Positions 10,365 to 20,320 of a stretch of DNA of 64,000 bases are shown here, in pieces. Within the stretch, counting starts at the first letter, position 1, and every line of letters starts with the position of its first letter. The stretch lies in assembly GCA_963921425.1 (NCBI GenBank), contig OY992839.1:994501-1058500 (forward strand). The letters are read 5' to 3'. The notes beneath the pieces were generated by a model. The model did no database searches. It saw nothing but the letters and a program-made list of their open reading frames with translations, and was not told the DNA's origin. The stretch is from Dryas octopetala. Its lineage: Eukaryota; Streptophyta; Magnoliopsida; Rosales; Rosaceae. Both the position numbers and the translations under genes were made by a program.

Positions 10365-13300
10365 ATGGCCATCAAAGAGGATCCAGAGAATGCTGGGAGG
10401 CAGAACATAAGAGAACAACTCATAAGGAGGGCTGATGGAGAAGCATCAGCTCATGAAAGCCAATGGATGGTTTACCTCAGCACCTTTGTTGCAGTTTGTG
10501 GCTCTTATGAATTTGGATGCTGTGTAAGTGCTTACTATACATTTGCATTTTTTCTTTTTGTTCTTTTCATTGATGCAGCAGCAAAACTGTGATCTTTGGA
10601 CAAGAAAATTGTTTTGATATATATGGTTTAGTGAATTTGTTTTGACACTCTTGTATGGCTTCCAGGCAGGTTATTCATCACCTACTCAGTCTGCCATCAG
10701 GGAAGATCTCGGTTTATCATTAGCTGAGGTATGAAGTGATTAGAACACCTGTAACTGTTCTATCAATATATCTATCAGAGCTGTTTTTTTTTGGACATGC
10801 AAGTTCATAAGTAGAATCCATATATGTTATTGTAGTGCATGACTAAAAGTTTGCATTGTGGCCCTATTCACTTTCAATCGAATTCATGCTTCCAAGCAGT
10901 TATTTTCAATCTCTGAGGTGTTACTAGTGAAGCAGACTCACATAAGGTGAAAAGTTTTGGACTCAAGAAACAAAAAATAAAAATTAAATTCCTGAACTGA
11001 ATTAGAGTGTTGAGACTTAAATGGGAGAATGTGTTGAAGGAATTGGGTAAACATTCAATTTCAGCATAATACTTTCAGCAAATTATCTTTCAATTAACTT
11101 GGTGGATGTGACTTTAAATGCTAAGGAACAACTTTTAATTTCGATCTTGACAACTTCCAAACTGAAGTTTCTTCTCCCTGCCTGTGTATCTGTATGCAGT
11201 ATTCAGTGTTTGGCTCTATTTTGACATTTGGTGCAATGATAGGTGCTATCACAATTGGGCCCATCGCTGATTTTCTTGGTCGAAAAGGGGTACGATTTGG
11301 AAAATTATGTTGAATATATAGGACATACCACTTGTTCAGAGATTTTAGAAGTAAATTAGTTTCTGCTGCCATTCATATCACTATCTAACAATATCTTCAT
11401 AAAATTGTATGCAGGCCATGAGAATGTCTTGTGCTTTCTGTGTTGCAGGTTGGCTTGCTATTTACTTTGCCCAGGTTTGTATTATTGAACTCTTGAAATT
11501 TCTCTGTGCTCTTACCTACTAAGCAAATATTCTCCTCAATGTGACCTTATTCATGTTCTATATCTTATTGCTATTAAAGGGGGTTGTGCCTCTGGACATT
11601 GGGAGACTGGCAAAAGGATATGGAATGGGAGCCTTTTCATATGTGGTGAGTTTTTACCCTCTACATTTTGAGTATTTTGTGAGTCCACAATATAATGGAA
11701 GTACTAAACATTTTATTCCTGAGACAAGTACCTTTTAGATACTATTTCAATACGTGTTATTAACAAAGTTTGATGCAATATTGGATGGATGATAAGGTAC
11801 CTATTTTCATAGCTGAAATTGCACCCAAAAATCTTCGAGGAAGACTAACTGCTGTGAATCAGGTAAACATTTAGTAAGAAATGCAATCCTTGAAGCAAGC
11901 AAGAGCAAACAAATGATACCGGATTATTTCAACAAAAAGCTATATGGGTTTGGATCATATCTAATTTTGTCTGGTTTTCTCCTTTAATAATTTTTTTTTT
12001 TGTATTTTACAGTTAATGATCTGTGCTGGAGTGTCTGTTTCCTACATAATTGGGGTAGTAGTAAGTTGGAGGGCTTTAGCATTAATAGGTGAATCTCTTA
12101 GACAAATTGTGCTTGTAATTACACTACCCTATGTTATCTAATAATAGAGTGGCAGAGGGCTCATTTGTGTGGTGATTGCAGGAATTGTTCCCTGTGCTGT
12201 GACCCTTTTCGGTCTCTTTCTCATTCCAGAGTCTCCTAGATGGTTGGTAAGAAATTACTTTTCTTGATCTTTTTCTTTTTATTTAATGGTTACATTCAAC
12301 AAAATGAAGACATAAGCCTCACCATGCACGCAGGCAAAGGTAGGACGCCAAAAAGATTTTGAAGTTGCACTGCAGAAACTTCGTGGCAAAGAGGCCGATG
12401 TATCTGATGAGGCAGCAGAAATCCAGGTTCTTATCTCCAACTCCTGAACTCCATCTCCTAACACACATTGAAAACATGTTAGAGAAATTGAAAGTTCATT
12501 TATGTAAAGAAATATCATGTACCTTGACAGGATTATATAGCAACTCTTGACCAGCTCCCTAAAGCCAAATTGCTGGATTTGTTCAAAAGGAGATACGTGC
12601 GCTCAGTCATTGTAACAGCTTCTCTCTACACCATTTGTACAGTCAGATTTATGATTTATCTTTCTTTTCCTTTGAGTTCACTTTTCTTTGCTCTTTCACA
12701 TACTTTTTAATCAGATTGCAGTTGGGTTGATGTGCTGTCAACAATTGGGGGGAATCAATGGGGTCTGTTTCTATGTCAGCGATATTTTTGAGCAAGCAGG
12801 TACAAAGACCCTACTTCTATGTACCATTCTTTATTTTTCATCATTCTGAGTACAAACTGAATTGCTCACTTAGAGAAAATAATCTTGTTCTACAATTGAA
12901 ATTATAATATTTTATTTGAACTACCTCAGGATTTTCTTCAAGCATCGGAACTATAACCTACGCTATTCTTCAGGTTATAATTTCCTACTACGACAGCCCT
13001 TGGAATCATTTAGTTTCTCTCCATTGGAAGCATCTTGATGTGGTTCTGTTTTACAGGTTGTTGTTACTGGCCTTGGTGCAGCTGTAATGGATAAAGCTGG
13101 AAGAAAGCCTCTAATTTTGGTAAAATAGTACACAGCAGTCTTAGTTCTGAGAATTTTCTGAGACAAATATCTATTCATATTTGGAAGTTTTAACTTTTTC
13201 CAATTTACGCTAGATTTCTGCATCAGGGTTGGTACTTGGCTGCATCCTGACTGCCATTTCGTTCTTTCTAAAGGTAATCCCCAAAAGTTGACCATAACAT

Positions 13301-14155
13301 CTCTTTGGTTAGGTTTATCCAACAATAATATGACAAGAAAGCTCTCTGTGAACCAGGTTCATGAATGGGCAATCGAGGCATCTCCCATACTTGCTGTAAC
13401 AGGCATACTGGTAATTCATTAGCCTTGTCAAAACATATTAGCCTTCTTGCATTCTTTAACAATTAGTTTCTGGATTCAGGTCTATATTGGATCCTTTTCA
13501 ATAGGAATGGGAGCAGTTCCATGGGTTATCATGTCTGAGGTATATAAAATTTGCAAGATTTTCTCATTTATCTGTCCACGATTGATGATCCTGTCACCAA
13601 TCTAAAGAAATTGCTATTTGCTGCAGATATTCCCTATAAATATTAAAGGACAGGCTGGAAGCTTAGCCACTTTAGTGAACTGGTTTGGTGCATGGTTGTG
13701 TTCCTACACTTTCAACTTTCTTATGACTTGGAGCTCCTATGGTAAATAGAACCAACATTTTCCCTTCTTATTCTGTTCTGGAGTAATATTTAGTAGAGTA
13801 AAATTACAAAGGAAGCCATGTTTTGAAAGGTAACTCCATATTTAAGGAGTTGCAAGGATATTGTGCAGGTGTAAATATAACTCACCCCTTGGCTTACTGG
13901 ACTATTAAAAATGAAAAAGAATCTTGACAGCTTGTGGACATGAATAGAGTTTTTCAGACCCAAAACTGTCATTTACTAGTTATGAGTATGATCTCAAGAA
14001 GTTATAAGAGCTGTTAATTTACTTGTGTGTGATTTTCAGGTACCTTCATTCTGTATGCAGCAATCAATTCTCTGGCTATATTGTTCGTGATTTTGATGGT
14101 ACCTGAAACAAAGGGGAAAACCCTGGAACAAATCCAAGGATCCATTAACAAATAG
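10365..14155 (+). CDS. ERD6-like sugar transporter, copy 2
   Basis: Tandem paralogue of the preceding gene, also 471 residues and 18 exons of identical length and phase: 10365-10523, 10666-10728, 11200-11289, 11415-11474, 11580-11645, 11797-11862, 12013-12088, 12182-12246, 12334-12426, 12531-12611, 12715-12799, 12930-12973, 13057-13119, 13214-13273, 13357-13410, 13480-13539, 13627-13741, 14040-14155. The MFS sugar signatures ([29 protein letters not shown]) are all kept and there is no stop or frameshift, so both copies look functional. Differences from copy 1 are scattered, for example VGYSS to AGYSS after helix 1, FVQA to FEQA beside helix 7, and HGWAT to HEWAI in the helix 9-10 loop. The start ATG is the first after the shared TATA box. 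Confidence 0.93.
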
Positions 14156-14674
14156 AGAATTGAAGGAAGAAAAAAAGAAAGAAATGAAGAGCATTCTTCG
14201 TGGTAATGCTCATTGAAAATTTGGACACTTGGATCCAGCAACTTGGTAGATGGACGACGCTTCAGAACCACAAGAGCATTTTACTGCTTTTACAAATAAT
14301 TAGATTGATTTGTACCAGAATTATTGTTTCATTTGTTGTATGAAATGTTGTTATTTCTTGTTTGCTTTAATTTACCCCCAAAAGATCTGACACTACTGCA
14401 AAAACAAAGAAACAAACACAAAAAACCACAAATGACAAGGTCAGAGACTCAGAGTTACAGAATACAGACAATCTGATTGTCGGAAAAATAATACGAGAAT
14501 CATTTGTGCTGGTGTGACAAAAGAAAAAGAATCATTTTTACAATAATGTATTAGTTAATCAGAACCATAGAACAACAAAAGTTCATTGACCAATCACAAA
14601 AGCATTACAATTTGGACAAGGAGTCCACCTCAACAGTACATCAAGAAGATAAAAACACTATCAGACTACTTACA
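14156..14674. other. Convergent spacer, transporter copy 2 and GH3
   Basis: Contains the 3' flank of copy 2 up to the duplication edge at about 14613, then roughly 60 bp before the GH3 stop on the other strand. No gene. Confidence 0.7.
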
Positions 14675-16652
14675 TTATACAAAAGAGCTGATATCATACT
14701 TTAAGCATACGGTAAGAAGAACAGATCCTTCAAGGGATCGCACCATTTCACGATTTCTTATGATCTTGGGTGGTTTATACTGCCTAGCTGGTGCTCCATT
14801 CCCAATGGCTACCTGTGATAGTCTATCGAAGCTACCAGGCTTTACAAGGGATAACAGCAAAGGGCCTGCTTCACCTCTATCTCTCTGCACCTTGTAAATG
14901 CCACCCAAACCATCCTCAAGGGAGGAACAACACCTTTTCAGAACTTCAACCGACTCCTGCATAAATATGCTTCCATCTTTAACTTCTACAAATACCTTCA
15001 ACTGTTTTGGGCTCAAGTCTGCGTCTAAGAAACTCGCGAACTCTGTAATCTCTGTTGACATCGCATTGTTAAGCACAGGCTGAAGATTTTGTATTGCAGA
15101 GATCAAGTCTCTCTCAGTTATAATCTCAAAGGGGCCTTTGGGCGCTCTCATCACATATTCCACTAGAGGAGATGAGTTATAAAAACCAACAACCTTCACT
15201 ATATCACCCAAATGGTACCGGTAAAATCCTCTGTAAGTAGTGACAAACACTTCATACATCTTCCCCACTTCAACACCAGAAATATCGACTGTTTCTCGAC
15301 CAGCAGCATTAGCCTCATTCATATCAAATGAAAGAAATTCAAAATAGGCTGCAGTAGGAAGCAAAACGAATCGGGTTTTCTTGGGGGGTTGCATAATATC
15401 CATGTTAATACCCACACAGCATTCCGAAGCAAAGTAGTCTCCACCTAACAGAGGTATCTCTCCTGCATAGTGCTTAAGTTTTGGATGATACTGCTCCATA
15501 CTTCCAGTGGTAACACACCTAACATAACGGACATTTGGCCATAACTTGCTCACAATCCCACCCCAACTATTTTCCTCAAAAACTGCTCTAACTCTCTTTG
15601 CTAAATCTGGTTGTGGCCCACCAAGAACCTCAACAACTGAATTCCTCATTGCAGAATCAGAAATCTCCAAACTCGGGAACCCATGTTCAAGATCATGACA
15701 CAGCTGCTCCCACTTGGACTCTAGGAGGCAAAACACTTTGATTAAGCCTATGGCATACGGGGCTCGAACTCCATCAACTAAATCAAAGTTCCTAAGGCCA
15801 CAAAGAAGATGGCAATACATTTGGTGCTCAACATTGGACCCAATAATAACTTCCCGGGGACTAACGATTAAGCTAAACTGAGACCAATTTGCATTGCCAC
15901 TCTGCAAAGGGTATGTAGATGCAGCCATAACCTTAACACCACCTCTGGTAGTTGTTACATTATCAGCATATATAAACCATAGTATCTTATTGATTGAGGG
16001 CCTTGGAGGAAACAACCTAATAATACAAAATTTTAAATTAAACCCATTTCAAAAAACCTTAATTGATCGGATAAGCTTAATTAAAACGACAAGTACACTG
16101 ACAAAGTCACAAAATCAAGAATTTAAAGAATTAATTAATTACCTTCTGAGAATTGCGGCACTGCCTTGGTGAGCTATGTAAGAGGCGGCTTTGGAGAGTT
16201 TAGAATCGAAGTAAGGTATCAACTTGGGCCTCGGTGAACTTGTCCCGGAGCTTCAACAACCAAAAATAAAAATAAATCACTTTTATTTATTTTTAATTTA
16301 AATTGGATGAAACAGAAAGTGAGATCATGTGAGTGACTGAGTATAATACAAACCTGTAGAAGAAGCAGAGTAGAGGATCGACTGAGAGGAGAGGCTGGTG
16401 ATGATGACGTGGGCCATCATCGGCCATTTGATTAATATAATCGGCGTAGTCATCGTACGACGACAAGGGCACCGCTTGGCGGAAGGTGGCGACGTCGATC
16501 GGCGCGTTGGAGGCTGAGAGGTAAGGCCGGAGATAGCGGACGGTGCCGTTTTGTTCGAGTATGGAGTGGAGGCTGTCGAGCTGATGACGCGTGGCGTTTC
16601 TGGTTGAGTCGTCGAGTTTCGTGAGGAGTTCCTCGTCCGTCATGTCGTTCAT
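14675..16652 (-). CDS. GH3 acyl-acid-amido synthetase, GH3.10-like
   Basis: A 582-residue GH3 enzyme; the family adenylates a carboxylic acid hormone (jasmonate, auxin, benzoate) and joins it to an amino acid in the cytosol. Three exons read 16652-16354, 16250-16143 and 16016-14675 with GT-AG introns. ATP motif I is SSGTSS (residues 100-105). Motif II reads YFASE (330-334) instead of the usual YGSSE, and motif III reads YRYHLGD (401-407) instead of YRxRxGD. The C-terminal lobe (RAPKGPFEIITERD, ASFLDADLSPKQLKVFVEV, QYKPPKIIRN) resembles GH3.10/DFL2, which has been linked to jasmonate conjugation; substrate here is inferred only. ATG 16652 is preceded in frame by a stop; a second ATG three codons later is possible. 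It is convergent with the transporter pair. Confidence 0.88.
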
Positions 16653-16695
16653 TCCAATGAGTCAATGGTGATGGTTCGCCGCGCACTTCGCATAA

Positions 16696-16715
16696 GGACA
16701 GGACAGGACAGGACA
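16696..16715. repeat. (GGACA)4 in GH3 upstream region
   Basis: Four perfect GGACA pentamers about 45 bp upstream of the GH3 start codon. Confidence 0.85.
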
Positions 16716-17000
16716 GGGGTGGACTCTTCCCGCGATCTTTTTTTTTGGCGGGACCAAAATACCCTTAAGTAGACACCCTTAATTAATCTCTTAAAAATAT
16801 TAAAATAGATTTATTAACATTTTCTTTGGATAATACTATTAACATTCATCCTATACTCCTCGCGAGTTCCCACCGTAAAGCCAGTTTGTCATACTACACT
16901 CAAATTTAACATTTTTTTTTACAAACTGGCTTAGAAGTATTAATTGCAGCTGCATTTTTTGGTAATTATTTTTGCTAATTATATTGCCAAATCACACTTT

Positions 17001-17087
17001 TTTTTATTAAAAAAATGAAGGAGGGTTCGAACCCGAGTGTGCAGGAAGAGCTCTTGTTCTCGGCCACTAGACCAACCCCATTTCACT
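17001..17087 (-). mobile_element. Short tRNA-derived SINE with TSD
   Basis: On the minus strand the element begins with GGGGTTGGTCTAGTGG, a good Pol III A box, and about 45 bp later carries CGGGTTCGAACCC, a near-perfect B box; it ends in a T/A-rich tail (17000-17016). Flanks are direct repeats: ATTGCCAAATCACACTTT at 16983-17000 and ATTGTCAAATCACATTTG at 17088-17105, a long target-site duplication typical of L1-mobilised SINEs. It lacks a complete cloverleaf, so it is not a tRNA gene. Confidence 0.7.
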
Positions 17088-17209
17088 ATTGTCAAATCAC
17101 ATTTGTGAAAGGGATTCATATATAGAAGACCCATTTATATGTTTACTAAAAACAATCAACCATTGAACTCAAAAAATTAAAAAAATAATGAAGGAAAATT
17201 CACAATGGA

Positions 17210-17360
17210 TTAATTAGAGATAATCAGGCTCAAATCGATAACCTTCCACCACATCTTGACACTATTCATTCAATCGCAAGAGCGGGAGCTAGCTAGCTCT
17301 ACCAATTTTTTTTTTTTTTTTTGGCCATTAGCTAGCGCTCTACCAATTCAACTACATATA
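17210..17360 (-). mobile_element. Degenerate tRNA-derived repeat, possible second SINE
   Basis: The minus strand reads TTGAATTGGTAGAGCGC (A-box-like), is interrupted by a poly-A run, repeats TTGGTAGAGCTAGC, and then GGTTATCGATTTGAGCC (weak B box). This looks like a decayed or doubly inserted tRNA-derived repeat. No clear target-site duplication found. Confidence 0.3.
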
Positions 17361-17604
17361 TTGTAACACATATTTTTATTAGCCACTAAAAATTCATACT
17401 GTACATGCAATATTTATGAAATTAATTAATTACACGTACTAAAAAAATTACTTAAGTTTTTGTATTATTTGGCCAACAGAAAAAAAATTAATTGTTGGAT
17501 TCAAGTATTGGAACATGAAAATGTGGAAGTGAATATATTATAATATTAGTGATCGGAGTGATGGGTGTGTAGGACAGCTGGAAAGGGAGGCCGGAAGGAA
17601 AAAC

Positions 17605-17613
17605 TATAAATAG
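17605..17613 (+). promoter_or_regulatory. TATA box, first FAF-like gene
   Basis: TATAAATAG about 85 bp before the start codon. Confidence 0.6.
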
Positions 17614-17691
17614 AGCAAGAAACGATAGAGAAAGGCTTGTGTGCTTGATTAAGACATTAAAGTGAAGTGATCAATTCAAGTGCACCAAGCC

Positions 17692-18237
17692 ATGCAGTAC
17701 TCGTTTGATTTTTTCGGCGACCCGAACTCAAACCCCGATCGGAGCTCCATGAATCTTGGTTCCGACATCGGCGGTGGAATGGAAGCTCTCGGAGATCGTA
17801 TTCAGTACAGGTTGGAGATGTGTACGGAGATCCTAGGGTCTGAGAGCGGCGATTTCATGGTGGAGTTCTCGCTCTGGCCGATGACCGGCGCCGGCGGCGA
17901 CCGACCGAGACCGTCTTCTTCCGGTTCAAGAACGTCGTCAATGAACTACTGCGGAGGAGGAGTGAGGAGAGAGGAGTACTCGAAGGATTTCCCGCCAAGA
18001 TTGTTGACGACGCTGAACAGCTACGGATGGCCGAGATTCATTCTCAACAAAGTGAGTTGCGATGATGGACGGCTGTTGATTGTCATGGAGAGAGACGAGC
18101 GCCCCAGGCTCGAGAGAGATAGCGACGACGTCGTATATGTACTGCGTGAGAAGCTTCTGCCTTACGATTCCGATGAACAAGAACAACACGGAGATCAAGA
18201 TGAGGCAAAGGATCAAGAAAATAAAGAAGAAGCTTAA
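17692..18237 (+). CDS. FANTASTIC FOUR-type protein 1
   Basis: A small intronless gene of 181 residues. It carries the two FAF hallmarks: MCTEILGSESGD (residues 43-54) and a C-terminal FAF block, DFPPRLLTTLNSYGWPRFIL, followed by DDGRLLIVMER (about 99-134), and ends in an acidic Glu/Asp/Gln tail. In Arabidopsis FAF proteins regulate shoot meristem size through the WUSCHEL/CLAVATA circuit; biochemical activity is unknown. ATG 17692 is the first ATG in frame; the frame opens earlier only from a GTG. It is the first of a tandem pair with the next gene, with its own TATA box. Divergence from canonical FAF1/2 means it could be a FAF-like relative instead. Confidence 0.75.
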   Translation: MQYSFDFFGDPNSNPDRSSMNLGSDIGGGMEALGDRIQYRLEMCTEILGSESGDFMVEFSLWPMTGAGGDRPRPSSSGSRTSSMNYCGGGVRREEYSKDFPPRLLTTLNSYGWPRFILNKVSCDDGRLLIVMERDERPRLERDSDDVVYVLREKLLPYDSDEQEQHGDQDEAKDQENKEEA

Positions 18238-18744
18238 AGAGATCGTGATCATGCTTAATTGTTGCTTAATTAGGTTTTCGATCTTGAACTTTTTGTTCGG
18301 TACGTACATTTTCGATCTTGAATTTCATATATAGCTAGGTAGTGCATGCAAATATATAATATGCAATGCTTTATATACTGCTATCGATTTAATTCATATT
18401 CAGTCTCCTTTTTACTTTTAATCGATCAGTTTGGTTAATTTTGGATTTAACTTTTAGTTTAGAATCAATTAAGGATCAATTCATATTAATTAGTGAAGCA
18501 ATCGGTGGAGCTAATTAGGAGTTTCCAAGTCTAATAAGGATATTAATTAAATAAGAAGGTCCGAATTAACTTGTATGGAAATTACGGAATTTAGGTTAAT
18601 TTGTGATTATTATTGAATTTATTGGAATGAAGGAATCCTAGTACTAGTAGAAAACTATAAATATGAGACCAATTAAGACGAGTGTTGTACTAGCCGAAGA
18701 GCTTAATTTTAGTTTTAATTATTAATTAGGATAAAAAAGCATAT
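18238..18744. other. Spacer and promoter between FAF-like genes
   Basis: About 500 bp of AT-rich DNA containing the second promoter near its end. No further gene seen. Confidence 0.6.
18655..18662 (+). promoter_or_regulatory. TATA box, second FAF-like gene
   Basis: TATAAATA about 85 bp before the start codon, the same spacing as in the first gene, which supports independent transcription. Confidence 0.6.
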
Positions 18745-19362
18745 ATGGGATCCAATAATATTAACAGTCGTCATTCTCCGACGTCGATCTTCGGAGGAGT
18801 CGGCGACGGTGTTGTCGTTGATGATCTTGATTTCGACTTGATCGTCGGTAACAATGGTGTGAATGTTGGAGTTGATGATCTCCATCTCTATGGCCAAGGC
18901 CAAGAGGATGAGGATCATCTTCATAATTACGCTAGACGCGGTACTCGTAGTAGTCGACGTACGCTAAACGACGACGGTTTTGATATGTGTACGGAGACGC
19001 TGGGGTCAGATAGCGGCTTCACTACTCGAGGAATCTCGGACGGCGCTGATTTCACGCTGGAGTCGATGACGTCCATGGCCGTCCAATCAAGATCGTTGTC
19101 TCCAACAAGGAGTACGACTACTAACTCGATGGGTGAAGGAGTGAGGAGTGATGAGAGTGCAGAGAGATCAGACAAGTTGATCAGGGATTTCCCGCCGTTA
19201 ATATCCACACTCAACAGCTACGGACGGCCGAGATTCGTTCTGAAGAAAGTGAGGAGCGATGAACGGCTGCTGATTGTTATGGAGAGGATCGAATCCCCTT
19301 GGAGAGAAGCCGACGCCGCCGCCATTGATACCGAAGATGAAGCAAGCGAAGATCATGCATGA
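18745..19362 (+). CDS. FANTASTIC FOUR-type protein 2
   Basis: An intronless gene of 205 residues, paralogous to the preceding one. Shared blocks are MCTETLGSDSG and the FAF region, DFPPLISTLNSYGRPRFVL with VRSDERLLIVMER, then an acidic tail. In this copy the DGRL core is changed to DERL. The N-terminal 70 residues are Asp/Gly/Val-rich and do not align with copy 1, so the pair has diverged strongly outside the domain. The role is inferred from the family (meristem growth control). Confidence 0.75.
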   Translation: MGSNNINSRHSPTSIFGGVGDGVVVDDLDFDLIVGNNGVNVGVDDLHLYGQGQEDEDHLHNYARRGTRSSRRTLNDDGFDMCTETLGSDSGFTTRGISDGADFTLESMTSMAVQSRSLSPTRSTTTNSMGEGVRSDESAERSDKLIRDFPPLISTLNSYGRPRFVLKKVRSDERLLIVMERIESPWREADAAAIDTEDEASEDHA

Positions 19363-20320
19363 GTTTGTGTGTTTTTTTATATTTAAATTTAAATTAATTA
19401 ATTAGAGTATTACTACTGTTTTAGAACAACCATTGGGTTTCGCTTAATGGGCTAGTTTTCAGAGTGCTTTAAGGTACTAGGGTGGGCCTAAAGCCCATAA
19501 TGGTGGCTCAATGTGTGGTGATGGCGATGGAACACTTTTAGTTGGGCCGTGATGGAAACATATTGGCCCAATTAATAACTTGGGTCAAATTATTAACTTG
19601 TTCTACTTCTAGCTTCTAACCTGTCTTCTTTTCTAGGACCTTATTTTGCATGTTTATGCATCTTGACTGCCCAACGTATGATGGTTTATCCAAGAAATTA
19701 TGTCTTTGGGGTCAATATTGTTGTCACTTTTGCCTTGCTATGGTTGATAGTTCTACTACACTTTGGTACTTGTGTATAATGTTGTAAGAACTGCAGGGAT
19801 TAAGTTGATTACAGAGTAACGAAAATAACATCAATTTTCATCTTAATTTTCTAATTTGAAAGCATGGAAACATGTATAGATGAGAGTACATTTGATGTGG
19901 AAGGTTGACAAGATTAATGGTCAAAGAAGTAGAAACAAATCACTCTTAATAGGTGTGTTATGGTAGTAAGCAGCCTCATCTTTCTCACTCAATTATTTAC
20001 ATTCCAGTCCAGTCACCACACCCTCTTTCAATGTTTGGCTAAAAAAATATAAAGAACAAACAAATCACTCTTAAAATATATATATTATATGTTATTTTTT
20101 TCACTCTGCTATACAATTGAAAGAAAAAAAAAATGTTACCACTCCAATTTCCATCTCTTTCTTTGATCTGTTCTGTTCCTAAACCCATGTAGACTGCAAT
20201 GAACAATTTGCTTAGTATAGGAGATGAAAGCTGATCCAAAACCATCTGCCCCTTCTTTTCCTTTAACAAACCAACACTAAATCTAAATTGTAAAATATAT
20301 AGAAGTCAACTCTATCTTTC
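19363..20320. other. Intergenic, no gene seen
   Basis: 3' flank of the second FAF-like gene and the downstream flank of the DNase I-like gene; AT-rich with no supported frame. Confidence 0.6.

Larger units (their letters stand above)
5046..14613 (+). repeat. Direct tandem duplication, two 4.8-kb units
   Basis: Unit 1 runs about 5046-9866 and unit 2 about 9867-14613. Both begin with AACGATT followed by a matching promoter (GTGCCTAG or ACTGCCTAG, then CAGCAATCATAGCA or CAGCGATCATAGCA), contain the same 18-exon sugar transporter with alignable introns, and end in the same 3' flank (AATCACAAAAGCATTACAA at about 9848 and 14594). The junction abuts: the end of unit 1 passes straight into the start of unit 2. 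Introns have small indels and exons scattered substitutions, so the event is not very recent. Confidence 0.9.

Noticed and set aside
16879..16931. 11-bp perfect inverted repeat (AGCCAGTTTGT / ACAAACTGGCT)
   Set aside because: Too short and without flanking duplications to call an element or a terminator.
17001..17087. tRNA gene candidate from GGTTCGAACCC and TGGTCTAGTGG
   Set aside because: No acceptor or anticodon stem can be formed; the flanking duplications and tail fit a SINE instead.
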